NCBI GenBank assembly: GCA_958496175.1
Contig: OY292278.1
Coordinates: 39,866,001 to 39,930,000 of the forward strand
Reading direction: 5' to 3'
Source: Sisyra terminalis
Lineage: Eukaryota > Arthropoda > Insecta > Neuroptera > Sisyridae
DNA: 64,000 nt
Under the pieces are notes generated by a model. That model saw nothing but the letters and a program-made list of their open reading frames with translations. It had not been told where the DNA came from and made no database searches. The translations under genes and the position numbers were made by a program. Each line of letters begins with the position of its first letter. The first letter of the stretch is position 1. Positions 33,752 through 45,370 of the stretch are shown in pieces.

Positions 33752-34462
33752 TTAAGGGGTTTCATGGGTTTTACGGCTTCTAAAAATATTTTTTTTGATG
33801 TCTTATTTATTTACACAGCATCTCCAGAATATTATGCTACATTTTTAAGTTGACCCGTGTAGTAGTTTTGAAAATACAACTTTGGGAATATGCGATATAT
33901 CGGTGCAGCTGTTTGTCTATTGTCGCATTTTTCTCGAAATTGTGTTGTTAAAATTGGATGTCAAGATTTTTGGAGAACTAGCTAACCGATTTTGATGAAA
34001 TTTTACACAGATCTTTGAGATGCAATTCACAAAGACACAGAAAAAAAATATTTTTCATTTAGTACTATTTAAGAAAAAAATGTAGAGCAAATTTCACCAA
34101 AATTTGTATCTTTTTGAAAAATTGATAACCAAAAATCCAATTTTCGCTTCTTTTTCATCGTCTATGTTCTAGTTTATGGACTTCTTAACTAAAAAATATA
34201 TTTCTTATCTAAGTAATCGTATCTAAATAATTCTTTCACTTCGGATGATCCTATCAACGCGGACACACCTATTTTCCGAAGGGGCTCCGGAAATAACGTC
34301 GCAATGGTGGAGTTTTAAATATTGTTCTCTGAAATTTTTATCAATTTCTTGTCAAATGTCTAAGGCAGCAAAAAGTTTCAATAAAATACTTTATTTTTAT
34401 ATGGAAACAAAATTGTTGGAAATAGGGCGTTTTTTCCCCGATTAAACCATGTAATCCCTTAA
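33752..34462. mobile_element. TTAA-flanked non-autonomous DNA transposon
   Basis: TTAA at 33,752-33,755 and 34,459-34,462 bounds 703 bp with inverted ends GGGGTTTCATGGGTTTT and the complement of GGGATTACATGGTTTAAT. TTAA duplication and short GGG/CCC ends suggest a piggyBac-type mechanism. The interior has no transposase. Confidence 0.65.
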
Positions 34463-35589
34463 GCCTTACTCTAAAATAATTTTAATTTCGTTTTTTGGAG
34501 ACATTTTAACAAAATATTAGACCAAAGGGTCCAAATTATTTTTGGAAATTTCAGCATAAAACTTAGTTTAAACATAAAACAAAAGATAACTAAAAATAAA
34601 AGGAAGTCTTATATCAACATAATATTATTCATATAGTTTGAAAGGCTATTAGTTATTGGAAAGAATAAATATTTAAAACATGTTATATCTAATCATTGGA
34701 TATTGATAGCTTCGATGCCGTAGAAAATGAAACAATAAAAAGTAAATTGCATATTGAACTACTTGGAACATGAGGAAGGATGAAATTTTTATTGCAAATA
34801 TTCGCTAACTTGATTCGTGCATTATAATATTTGATAGATAGTTTAAAAACGTGCATATAGCTTTCGAATCAAGCTCAGCTGCACTCATTTTTATGTGCAT
34901 GAATTTCGCACAATTTCCACGATTTTCCGCTATTTATTTTATTGTGTTCCGTTGGTTGAGAAATAGAGAAGGAAAAATGGAGCCCACTTGTACATTAGTC
35001 GCTGAAATACGAAATACGTTGTAAAATTGGTGAAAATGTACATTATAATCTCGGGCACGATATCACATTTCCGTGACGGAGATGTGTTAAATTTTATATG
35101 CGGTAAACTTGCAATAAGCAAGTTAACAAGACATCATGTCCCACCCGACCTTAGAACAAGATAACTACTTTACTATGCGATAAAACGATGTTTATTTTAT
35201 GGGGTCTAATTATGAAATTTACTTGGTAAACTCAATTTAATTTTTATGAAATTCGGAAGACGCTCTGCAAGGCTACTAGGGCCCGGAAGTTTAAGGCTCC
35301 CAATTTTATTTAAACTAATTATTATCTAAAGAACAATTTTGAATTCATTTCCTAAGTATAATACCGGTTTTTTTCTAGTAGATATATCTGCTTTTTTGAA
35401 GCATCTACTTAACATCCAGTATCCACATATTTACAATTATCATCCGTGTTTTATTTGCACAAGTACAACTCTGATATATCATACAAAAATTTACGTGTTG
35501 ACAAACATTCTTGAAAAACTACCTATTGATTTATTGCATTAACTATTCAATTTTTCATATCTCATTTTTTAATTTTTTTATCAAAGGTA
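34463..35589. other. No gene recognised; possible conserved non-coding DNA
   Basis: 34,850-35,260 is more complex than its surroundings, with no open frame of note. The rest is AT-rich. Confidence 0.4.
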
Positions 35590-36035
35590 ATAAGAGAACT
35601 GCCATTTCAGAAGCATTCACGATAAATTGGAGATGTTCATTTGACCGAAAAGAGCTTTGGGAAGAAGGACATCCTAGCTGGGGAACCTTCGTGGATGGTC
35701 CCGAAAAAGCACTAGAAAAAGTGCATTCTGCGCTGCTATATCAAAAATCAAAATAGCCATGAAGTTTGCCAATCTCCAACGTTGAAGAGGCACCGAAAGG
35801 AAAAGATTATTATCTTTTGAACCATAACACCAAATATCACTTACTCCAGCTTGTCATTCAAGGTTGGGTTAAAGAAAGAAAAGGTTGGGGAAGAAGAAGG
35901 ACATCCTGGCTGGCCAACCTTCGGATGGTTCTGGATGGTTCGGAAAAAGCACTGGAGAACTCTTCTGCGGTGTTTTATCAAAAATTATAATAATCATGAA
36001 GTTTGCTAATTTTCAACGTTGAAGCGGCATCGAAA
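35590..36035 (+). pseudogene. RTE-like LINE 3' end, tandemly doubled
   Basis: Two successive copies of the same LINE tail. The first (35,650-35,815) encodes broken pieces such as KELWEEGHPSWGTF and EKALEKVHSALLY. The second (35,816-36,035) encodes LLQLVIQGWV, GWGRRRTSWLANLRM and EKALENSSAVFYQK. Both end with CAACGTTGAAG followed by a GGCA(C/T)CGAAA tail. LLQLxIQG and GRRRxSWLxNLR are hallmarks of a very common insect endonuclease/RT LINE. Same family as the minus-strand copies at 39.75 and 42.8 kb. Confidence 0.8.
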
Positions 36036-36589
36036 TAAGATGATTAATATCAATTGGATCTTAATTAGTGCAAAAGATCGATACGGTGATATGATCAACG
36101 TTTTTATGCAAATCAAACCTAAGAAAAAGAAGCTAATACTATAACTAATAGATGAGAACAAGTGGTGAGAATTTTATATATAATCCTTTAGAAATTTGAA
36201 GAATATAGCAGATCAATTTTTCGACAAACTAAAAAAATGTTGGTACCTGCAAAAGTCTCCAGCAACCACAATCATAAGAAAGCTGCATAGTAAAGCCTCA
36301 TTAACAATATAACCAGCATAGTGAAGTTTTATGTGAAAGGTTAAAGTGAATAGAAGTAAAGGATTAAAAACTGATCAAAAACGCAATACAAACCATGGAG
36401 GACTGTAATAATACAATAGTTTCTTTAACTAGCGATTAATTTAACTAACAAAGAAAAAATTTGAAATTTATAAGTTAAGTAAAATTTGGTTTTGATATAA
36501 TTAATAAAATGTAAACATAATTTTAATAAAATCCTGGTTGCTCTCATCCATGGTAAGGTAAATAATTAATAATGTTCTTGGGACCTTGG
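36036..36589. other. No gene recognised
   Basis: AT-rich filler. Confidence 0.4.
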
Positions 36590-36626
36590 ACTCAAATAAT
36601 AAGACGTTAAATTTTCAAATCATCTC

Positions 36627-36662
36627 AACGTTTCGTTGGTATTTATTTCTAACTTCTTCAGG
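36627..36662 (-). ncRNA. Hammerhead-like motif next to the 1.1-kb repeat
   Basis: On the minus strand: CTGAAGA (RC of 36,655-36,661), then GTT and AAC closing a larger loop as stem II, GAAAC (RC of 36,630-36,634) and GTT. Core positions are kept, but stem II is only about three pairs, so this copy is probably decayed. It lies about 40 bp from the end of the 1.1-kb repeat copy 2. Confidence 0.4.
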
Positions 36663-36702
36663 AGAACTAAAACATAATAACAATGCTTATTTATTATCTT
36701 AT

Positions 36703-37845
36703 TTATAAATTGGCTATCTTACCGTGCGTCCATGCAGAATGGGCTATGCGCATGCGCTCTTTTATCCCCACTTACGCATTCAAAACGTTGGTAAGGGTAC
36801 TCACTCATTAATGTATTTATTTGTGAATATGTATTTCGGATTTTCAGGTTTAAAATATGTGAAAGCCAAAAAACATTATACTCACTTATAAACTTAACCT
36901 AACCTTTTCAGATATATCTACTTATCAGAGTTTAAATTTTTAAGCAGACCCTAATTTTTTGTTTCTAAAAATAAATCAACTTTGTTTTATATTAAGCTGT
37001 AATAACGTTTCGCTTTTAACGGACTTTGATTGATTATGAAATTTGAAATTTCGATTGTTTATTAAACGTTATCCCTTACAAACTTTGCTACCGTTTTTCA
37101 CTCTTTTAAGGGGGAAATTTTCAAAAACCCTTTCTTATTATATATCTGCATCGTATAAGGAAAACACTTTTCAAATTTCATCGACACAAATGTGCACTTA
37201 TATTTGAAAATACAATGTAAAACGAAAAAAAATAATGACCTTCTTTATGTTAGTTAACATGACTAAAAGGCTATTCGATTTCGGACATTTGGACGTTGTA
37301 CATACAAAATTGTTGGAAATAGATGGAAAGTGTGGAAGTAAATACGAATATTTTATTTACTTTCAATAACAATAATTGATTTTCAAATTGTTCTAAATAC
37401 CGAAAAAAAGTAAGTACCGAAGATTTTATATTTGAATTGACAGTGAAAGATATGGCAAAAAATTGCTACCTTAATGCTTTTCAGCCGAATATATAATTGT
37501 TCCAGATCACAACCATTGGTTCATAAAATAAAATAGATTTTAAAAAGTTTGATTGTTGAAAAACGAACCAAAATTTGAAATCGCCTTTTTAGTATAAGTA
37601 CTACATAAGTATTAAACTTTCATACTAATTTAGTGAAATGACGTTATTTAAAATGTTGTTATTAAAATGATATAAAAAAAAACTTATATTTTATTTCTTA
37701 ATATAATTTTAGATAAACTTTTTTTTTTGTATTAACAACACTTTGATTATTAAATTTAAAATTTCGATTGTTGATTAACTCTACATTATCTCATATTAAA
37801 CATTTTATTGAGATAAAACCGTTAGTTGCGAATGCAACGGGCAAC
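36703..37845 (-). repeat. 1.1-kb interspersed repeat, copy 2 (inverted)
   Basis: Reverse-strand copy of 11,297-12,403, aligned end to end: the GCGCATGCGC block lies near 36,749 and the GTTGCCCGTTGCATTCGCAAC head near 37,830. Several indels and scattered substitutions separate the copies. Confidence 0.85.
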
Positions 37846-37847
37846 TA

Positions 37848-39284
37848 CTAGTTTAATGAATAATAAATAATTTTAATGATTGAAAAATTAAATCATATAA
37901 TCCTTGTTAAGGAGTAACAAGGGTGGCATATCGAATAGCACCTAGAGTGGCATCAGACCAAAAATAAAATTTAAAGACTCACATTATGAACAGTTTAGTT
38001 AACGTTCATTATAGATATAATATGTTTCATTAGTTAAGTTTGAAATTTAGTTTCATTTCATTATTTTGTAAGGAACTTAGCTTAAATGGTTTTTAGTTAA
38101 AGTAAAACTAACCATTAATTAGCTTCAAGTTAGATAATTAACTTGTACAATAGCACCTCATGTCAACAACAATCATTTATCATTCACTTCGTCTTGCCCC
38201 AACTTGCAGCCATTTCCACACACTTTCCCCAAGAAATAATTTATCAAATTTAAAACCTTTGAATTTTCATTTAATATAATATTGAAATTTTTATCTTTTA
38301 ATTTTAATGCTTAAAACTGCTTTTAGTTAAAGTTCTATCTATATTTTTCGAGTCATAAAACGTTGGATGTTAGTGTGGGGTTATGAGTCACAAATTGGCA
38401 AGTTTGGGAAAATAAGGCAATTTATATTCTTCTGTTTGAAATGAAAAATGTAATAAAAAATGGTGTTTTCACGATTTAAATGTCTTAACTAACACGATAT
38501 ATGTATTTCTTCAAATGAACAACTTGTTCAAAATTCTGTTTTGAGATGTTTCTCAAAACATCCAATAAATTATTTTTACGCAAAGATCTCGTATCTCAAT
38601 CTGTATCAGAAGACACAGAGAAATGTAGTACATATAGAAGAGATACACGGAGGATACATTTCAAAACATCTGGATTTCTATTACGGATTTTTTTTTGAGA
38701 AATTTATTTTTAAAATAAATGACAAATTGAGTTAAATTTCAAACGGATGAATACTATTTACGTATTTCAAAAGTAATAAGTTGAAATTATTTTAGCAATC
38801 CAAATGATAAATGAATTGAGAGCATAAAAGTTAATCATTTTGAAAAATTGATTAAGAAATACCTAAATATATTTACCTTACAGTTTGAATATTTATCAAA
38901 ATAGGAAACGGTTGTGGGGTTTTACAACTTTCGTTTTTTGCCTTCAGTATACGAAAATTCTCAAGTAGTACCAACATTCAATTCTATCCTTATAGTAAGT
39001 AAAACTTATAGCAAGTAAAACTTTTAAGAATTACTTATACATTGTGAACCATTTCATACATGGTCACCAAATGATATAATGTTGCATTGTTTCTCCATAA
39101 ATAGTAGAAAATTGTTATTGTAGATTATTGCATATCAATGTTTTATTATAGAGCTTTAAACTTATACCAAAAAAAACTAAGAAGACTAAGAAATTTTCTA
39201 ATCAAGCTTGTAATGAGAAAATACCTTCTACTAAAATTTGTGCTCTTGCATTGCCTAATAAAATAGTCAAATAAGATTTTTTTG
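37848..39284. other. No gene recognised
   Basis: AT-rich. A small tandem GCAAGTAAAACTT pair lies at about 38,997-39,030, near the right end. Confidence 0.4.
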
Positions 39285-39430
39285 TTGACTTTGAACTGTT
39301 ATACTCTAAGTAATATATTAAATATATTGTGGTCTTATGTATGTGGTTTAATTAACAAAAGTAAATTATAAGCATAAATTTGGGTAAAAGCTCAGTCAAA
39401 TGTATGTAAATTACATGCATGATAAATGAA
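39285..39430. mobile_element. MITE, copy 2 of 3 (left half)
   Basis: TTGACTTTGAACTGTTATAC, then AAATATATTGTGGTC and AAGCATAAATTTGGG, match the left halves of the copies at 17.44 and 63.6 kb. The right half is missing. Confidence 0.65.
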
Positions 39431-39749
39431 AATATGATAAATTCTTTAATCCTAAACTACAGCTTTCAGAACTAGTTTCAATCATTGGCGGAGCAAAAAA
39501 GCTCCAAAAAACGTTATATATTAACAACCTAGACCCTCTTTTAAGACCTTTGTAGAGGATAAATATCACCTTGAAAAATCTTTAAAGTTATAAATTATTT
39601 TAGATATAAAGCAACTGATTAAAATGGTTCATCAATCTTCCAATAAATTGCAGATTCTTGACAAAATTAAACATAGAGGTTAAAAGCTCTCTTAAAAAAC
39701 ATTCTCTTTATAATGTTTGCAAATGAGTTGGAAAAAGCTATACATACTT
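39431..39749. other. No gene recognised
   Basis: AT-rich. AACCTAGACCCTCTTTTAAG near 39,526 resembles the SINE 3' part but is too short to call. Confidence 0.35.
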
Positions 39750-40445
39750 ATATTCTTCAACTTCTGGTGCTCCTTAAACGCTGAATATTAGTAATCACCA
39801 TAGTTATTTAATTTTTGATTCCTCAGCGTGGAAAAGCTCTCTCATGCTTTTGCTGAACCATCCACAAACGTTAGCCATCCAGGATGTCCTACTTCTTTCC
39901 AAAGTTCTTCTTCCTTCAATTCAACCCTGAATGATAAGCTGAATCAGGTGCTATTTTTTTTATTCATGACGTAACCCAAGTACAGTAACTTTCTCTTCTT
40001 TATATAAATCACAAGAGTTATATTGGTGTAAAGTCTCTTTTAGTACTTCTTCATTTTGCACGTGGTCCCATCAAGCTATCTTCAGGAGTCAATGATAAAT
40101 CCTAGTTCAAATGCATTTAATTATAATTTTATCTTCCAGTATCTGAGGAAAGGTTTATTTTTCAATCCCGTTCAAGATCATACGGATAATTTTTCACTTG
40201 ACAATTTTTAATATCAATTTAAGGGATAAAGATTGATCTCTATAGATTTTTCTCATCTTTATAAATATTCCTGTGGCTTCCTTAATGTGGTTTCGTATTT
40301 CTTGCTCCATACTCTACTTTTAATTGACAAAAAAACCCGAGGATTGAAGTTTTGAGGTATTCCACTATTTCTATTGTCTCTCCATTAAAGTTTGGACTTA
40401 CTGGGGTACGGTCTCGCTTGGAAATTACCATAAATTTGATCTTCC
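39750..40445 (-). pseudogene. RTE-like LINE relic: RT C-terminal region
   Basis: Minus-strand frames read KFMVISKRDRTPVSP, NGETIEIVEYLKTS, EEATGIF-like and KMRKIYRDQSLSLKL, and a worn AYHSGLN where LLQLIIQG is expected. The 3' end carries a degenerate CAACGTTGAAGGAGCACC-type tail (AGCGTTTAAGGAGCACCAG). These are successive segments of the same endonuclease/RT family found at 35.6, 42.8 and 56.8 kb. Many stops; 5' truncated; catalytic residues absent. Confidence 0.75.
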
Positions 40446-40984
40446 AATCATCATCAAATTGTTTATGTACATATTATGTAGGTATACGTATGTATTACAT
40501 ATGTATACGAGTATTTCTATCTAAAATAAAATGGTAAACTTACCATAAAAATTTACTCGTAATTTATTTTTTTATATAAATTGGTGTAGAAAATAGACTT
40601 CAGGGGCAAACGACGCTAGAAACAATACTTGAATCAGTCGATAAACTAAAATGGGGCAGAAAACAGAAAAAAAAAACAAATTGGAAAACCTTTTGCCTTC
40701 CAAAACATGCAAGAAAAATCAGAATATTTTATTTCCGATAGTTAGAATGTGTATTTACTATTTATATCAGTAAACTGCGCCAATATTTTTTATTGAATAT
40801 TATATTATAAAGTTTTCTTAGTTAATTTGTTGGCAATTAAAATTATAAACCGTAATACCAGACAATTATACCCTAAAACGACTTATTACTATAACTTATA
40901 ACCAGATTAGAAAAGAATTTGTAGAGAAAATAAGTTTCATAACCTGATTGATTTGGGTCAATGATTTGGATGATATGTGTAGAA
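40446..40984. other. No gene recognised
   Basis: AT-rich filler. Confidence 0.4.
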
Positions 40985-41223
40985 GCTCTGGGGCAATGTT
41001 TCTTAACCTGGAATTACCGCACCTCAGGAGGTGCGGGAAATTTTTCATGGTGATACGGAGAAAAGCCTTTTTAAATTATTAAATTATGAAACTTTAGACA
41101 ATAAATTTCGGAAAAAATGTTTGGCGAAAAATTTGAATTTTCCTAGCTAATGGGGTGCGGAAACTTCCTTTCAGATTTAAAGAGGTATGGCTCATTTAAA
41201 GGGTTAAGAAATTCAGCTCTAGG
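40985..41223. mobile_element. hAT-type non-autonomous element
   Basis: Flanks GCTCTGGG (40,985-40,992) and GCTCTAGG (41,216-41,223) are an 8-bp duplication with one mismatch. Ends read CAATGTTTCTTAACC and the complement of GAATTTCTTAACCC, the CAGTGTTTCTxAACC pattern of hAT elements. A perfect 9-bp hairpin with a 2-nt loop (CCGCACCTC, 41,017-41,036) lies just inside the left end, as is common in this group. 223 bp, non-coding. Confidence 0.8.
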
Positions 41224-42689
41224 ATTATAATAATTCTAATAACCACTGATGAATTCTTGTTAACAAAAGTACCATCTAGATGTGTCAAGATCTTATTTAT
41301 AAAACAGTACCAACTATAAAAAGCTACAATAAAGTTATTTTACATCGACTACAAAATCTCATTTTTAGGGAAAACTTCAGGAGAATTTTCATACGTATTT
41401 AAATTACATTTATTTTTCTTCACGCGATATTTCTAAAATCAAATAAATCACTTAAACAAGCATTTGAAATTATCAAAATTCAAGCTGTTTCAAGATAGCG
41501 AAGTTAAAGAATCGTCAATGAGTCGAGCACAAATAAATTTACGATACTTTAAAATTAGAATTTTAAGAATTTTTAAGGAATTTTGGTCACGTAAAAAAAT
41601 TACACGTGTTGAGGAATTTATATTTTTGAAAACTCTTCGTGATAATTTCTCGCATAAATCAAGTCCAATTGAACATTAATGCCAAGTGAAAATTTGTATT
41701 GAAAGAAATTATTCAAAAAAGCATTGCCAACCTCCCTGAAGTTGAAACGATCAAATAATTCAGCATACAACATGCAAAATTGTCCATTCGAATATTAAAA
41801 CCTCAGTAAATACACTAATATCGAAATAAACATTGCCAGAGTATATCTCACGCTCAATTTTCGTTCGGATCCCGTTCGCTCAAATTGTCTCATTAGAGCA
41901 ACTATCCCGATAACAAATTGGTTTTTCCGAGCAAACTGCAACCGCCACAAACAGAGACGTCCTGCTCGTTTCCCGGTAGAAGTCCAACAAAGACGGGATG
42001 ATGACAAGTTGTGGTGTCGGGTCATCTCACGTCAGACGTGTAATTTGGCAATTTGTTTGTCATTAAAATTCTCAGCTGCCTTTGAATCTGTCACCCTCAA
42101 ACTCATTTATTTTAAAACGCACACATTGGAAGCCGCGTATCTCCCCGTTTTTGTGCTCTCCTACGGGATAAAACCATTTGTTCACACATATTTAAAATAA
42201 CTCATCAATGTGTTCGAGAGAGTTAAAATTGAGTTAAATTAAACGTCAATTGCAGTCTTAAGACACCATCCTTATTAACAGGAAGAAGAGTGTTTTAACT
42301 TTAAAGAAAAATATTTTTCGAGTCGAGAAATTAATTGATCGTTTATGTAAGAATATTGCCAGAAACGATATCTTTACCGTTTCAATAATTGGACTCAATA
42401 TCCGACTTCATTTCCGTCATCTAAATATGTCTAAAATGCCTCATCATTAACGAGTTCTTGAGCCTTCAAACATTACGTAATTGCAGTAATTGATTTTTTT
42501 GGCATTATTTCAAAAGCTTGATACAAAAAATTTGGACTAACAAAAGATTTTGTTTATAGATAAAAATTGGAAATATTTTCTAGAAAAACTTACAATTTTC
42601 TTTTTTTGCAAAAATCAATTGGAACATAAAGGCAAATTTTAGTCAATTACGTGTGGTTTAATTAGCATAATTTTATTTGAAAGAAAAAG
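41224..42689. other. No gene recognised; possible non-coding island at 41.9-42.2 kb
   Basis: 41,850-42,190 is less AT-rich and gives chance open frames on both strands. No domain or splice pattern supports an exon. Confidence 0.4.
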
Positions 42690-42792
42690 GCTTAGAAGCC
42701 TTCTGGTGACCTTCTGGTAGCCGCTTTAAAACTGGTAGGTGTTGGGTTCGAATCTTTCTTAGAATTTATGGATTCTTATTAACCATTCTTTC
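42690..42792 (+). repeat. tRNA-derived SINE copy
   Basis: GGGTTCGAATC at 42,744-42,754 is an exact B box preceded by ACTGGTAGGTGTT, as in the copies at 46.9 and 51.8 kb. It continues into the shared TTATTAACC segment. The A box is not clear. It abuts the 3' end of a minus-strand LINE. Confidence 0.6.
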
Positions 42793-42794
42793 TT

Positions 42795-43510
42795 TTGGTG
42801 CTCCTTCAACGTTGAAGATTGGCGATCATCATGGCAATTTAGATTTTCAATGCAGCAGCGCAGAAGAGTCCTCTATTTTGAAAATTTTTGAACCACCTAC
42901 GAAGGTTAGCTAGCCAGGAAGTCCTTCTTGTTCCCAAAGCTCTTTTTCCTTCATTCCTTCAATCCAATCCTGAATGATAAGCTGGAGTAAGAGATATTTG
43001 TTGTAACGCATGACGTGGCCGAAACACAGAAACTTTCTCTTATTTATGGGTATTCTAAGAGTTCTTGTGGTATTAAGTTTCTTTAGTACTTCTTCATTTT
43101 GCACGTGATCCCTACAAGCTATCTTCAGGATTCGTCGATAAGCCTATATTTCAAATGCTATAATTTTATCTTCCAGTCTTTGGGTAAAAATTCATATTTG
43201 CATTCCGTATAAGACACATAGTACTTGACCATCAATTTTTAGCCGCAATTCCAGAGACAACGTTCGATTCACCAAAATTTTCCTCATACTTTTGAAGATT
43301 TCTTTGGTTTAATTAATGCAGCTGTGTATTATCTGCTCCATACACCACTTCTCGTTGATAAGATATCTGAAGTATTTGAAGTGCTCCACTCTTTCTACTA
43401 TCTCTCCCTTAAGGTTTAGACATGTGGGGGTTTGGTTTTCCTTGGATATTTTCCATGAAATTGATCTTCTTATTAATCCTAGAGACCCTAAAGATCTTGG
43501 TAGTTATAAA
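42795..43510 (-). pseudogene. RTE-like LINE relic: RT C-terminal region
   Basis: The minus strand gives SGALQILQISYQ-type residues (43.4 kb), RILKIACRDHVQNEEVLKKL, KFLCFGHVMRYNKYLLLQL and then a worn DWIEGMKEKELWEQEG. This is the segment after the RT catalytic core of the insect endonuclease/RT LINE, normally GHVxR and LLQLIIQGKIxGxRxxGRR. It ends with CAACGTTGAAGGAGCACCAA and an AAAGAAAG tail near 42,800. Frames are broken and the 5' part is missing. Confidence 0.8.
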
Positions 43511-43554
43511 GCAAGACTTTTCTATTAAAAAAAAAACTTAAATATGAAACATTG

Positions 43555-44640
43555 ATTTGACAGGAAACTTTGCTGATGACATAGTCATAATAGCAATAAG
43601 TTAGAATCCTAAAATCGCAGTAGCCAATCTATAACACCATCACAACTTCATAGGAACCTGGACGACAAAAAGGAGGATTTTTTTTTGTAGACTTTTATAT
43701 ATTTTGCACCAGTTCAGCGATGTGTCGCTATATCATGGTGGTGATGGCAGGCAAATGGTCTTTAGCGGCGTTTAAGTAGCTGGAGGAGTCGAACTTCATT
43801 CCTCTGTCTTTTGTATTTTTTATTTGTTGATTGGTTCTTGATCTTGTGGTCAAACATCTACTATTTCTTGGAGCTCTTGTGGGTTGGATTAGAAAGTCTT
43901 TTAAGTTTGGGACGTTCATTTCGTGATGAATTTGGTTGTTTGTCACATACCATGGAGCTTTAGTGATGATCCTCAAGACTCTATTTTGGAACACCTGTAG
44001 AAAAAGGAGGATTAAATCATTTGAAACAAAAACTGCTCTTTTCAACTTCGTCATTAGAAGGGGTAGCTGCCCAATAATTTAATTACTTTACAAGACCATT
44101 CTAGAAACAGAGTCAATGAAATATTAAGGAATTCATCTTGATAAAAAACTTACCTTGAGAATTCAAATTGCAAAGAAAAGATTTCAAATCCTGTAAAAAT
44201 TCAAACGATTGTATTAGTCCATCGGTTACGGGTCAAAATTGTCAATAAAAAACTAAATCCTTATATACAAGACTGTTTTAATTTCAATATGGTTCTATGG
44301 ATTGGAACTCTGGGCTTGTGCCAGTAAATCTCCAAATACTATGTTTCAAAGAGGTCAATCTAAAAATCTAAGAGTAATTGCAGATGCAAAGTAGTATGTA
44401 ACAAATAAAACCTTTCACCAGGACTTAAAAATAAAGACTATTCAGAGCATGATTGGCCAAGAAATGAAGCTCACTATAAGAGGTTAAGGAACCACAACAA
44501 CCGAATAGCTCATCCTATACTTAATAAAAAAGGTCAAAAACGACTCAAAAACAGACACCGAATGAACTAATGAATGTGCCCTAGCCTTTATACTCCACAT
44601 TATGAAACCTGTCCCTAAAGACCAGTAAAACATTCAAAAA
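43555..44640 (+). pseudogene. Jockey-type LINE relic with RT catalytic motif, split by another LINE
   Basis: The left piece (43,555-43,666) reads GNFADDIVIIAIS, carrying the catalytic Ala-Asp-Asp of the RT palm. The right piece (from 44,001) continues with ETKTALFNFVIRRGSCP, then LYKTVLISIWFYGLELWACA, SKNLRVIADAK and YVTNKTFHQDLKIKTI. This order is exactly that of Jockey-clade RTs. Between them sits the inserted LINE 43,680-44,000. Numerous stops and frameshifts. No poly(A) tail is recognisable at the right end. Confidence 0.85.
43667..44013 (-). mobile_element. Nested LINE insertion with 13-bp target duplication
   Basis: AAAAAGGAGGATT occurs at 43,667-43,679 and 44,001-44,013. The 321-bp insert lies on the minus strand, ends in a short poly(A) (T run at 43,678-43,686) and is cut at its 5' end within the RT tail. 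Its frame (43,728-44,000) is open for 90 codons: VFQNRVLRIITKAPWYVTNN, QIHHEMNVPNLKDF and a basic end, then a stop. The intact frame suggests a younger insertion than its host LINE. Confidence 0.9.
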
Positions 44641-44719
44641 AACTTTAAACTTCTTTCTTATTTACTGAAATTATTTTTGTAACAACTTAAAATTTTCCCT
44701 AAAAAATCTGCAAACTTGA

Positions 44720-45370
44720 TCAGATGCATCAGTAGCACTTCAAAATTACTTAAAAAAATTAAGGACTTTGCTAGGAAGTAGAGAATTAAATTATCTCCAA
44801 GAAATCAGTGTTCGTAATCTTCACCTTAAGAAAATGAATATGTCGCTCTGTAACCATTAACGACTTGATGTTGCCACAAAAAACACGGTCAAACATATGG
44901 ATTTGCACCTTGATAGATGTCTAACTTGGGTTCACCACATAAAGCCAACACTAGAGCACTTAAAGAGAAAATACAGAAGGATTTATTGGATTTTTGCAAG
45001 TTCATTTATTTTTTCCACGGAAAATAAACTCTAGATTTATAATTCTCGCTGCAATTGGTATGGATATACCAGTATGGAATCCAGCCGTAGGTAACTGCTA
45101 CAAATTCCAACATTAAAATATTTCAAAAGTTCCAATCAAAAACACTGCGCCAAATAATCAATGCCTTCTGGTACATTAACAATTGTAAAATACATGAGGA
45201 CACGAAAATGTTAATGATAAAACAAAAGATAAATAGTTCAGCGAGAAATACCTGCAAAGAATGGGTGGACATTAGAACAATCTTATCCTAAATCTACTGG
45301 AAAATAGTGAAATCCACGTAAAAATTCAAAGGTATCACTTACCTGCCTGATAGATTTTGCCTACCAAACC
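44720..45370 (+). pseudogene. Jockey-type LINE relic, second copy of the 14.65-kb family
   Basis: Broken frames read STSKLLKKIKDFARK, RIKLSPRN, then HLDRCLTWVHHIKPTLEHL, KRKYRRIYWI and CAK-SMPSGT-like sequence corresponding to LRQIINAFWY. The segment TCCAAGAAATCAGTG and much of what follows aligns with 14,747 onward at the nucleotide level. It lies directly after another Jockey-type relic in the same orientation, but the families differ. Confidence 0.75.

Noticed and set aside
11297..37845. The 1.1-kb inverted pair as terminal inverted repeats of one giant transposon
   Set aside because: The interval is full of unrelated, independently inserted elements, and the heads of the repeats resemble ordinary RTE-like repeats.
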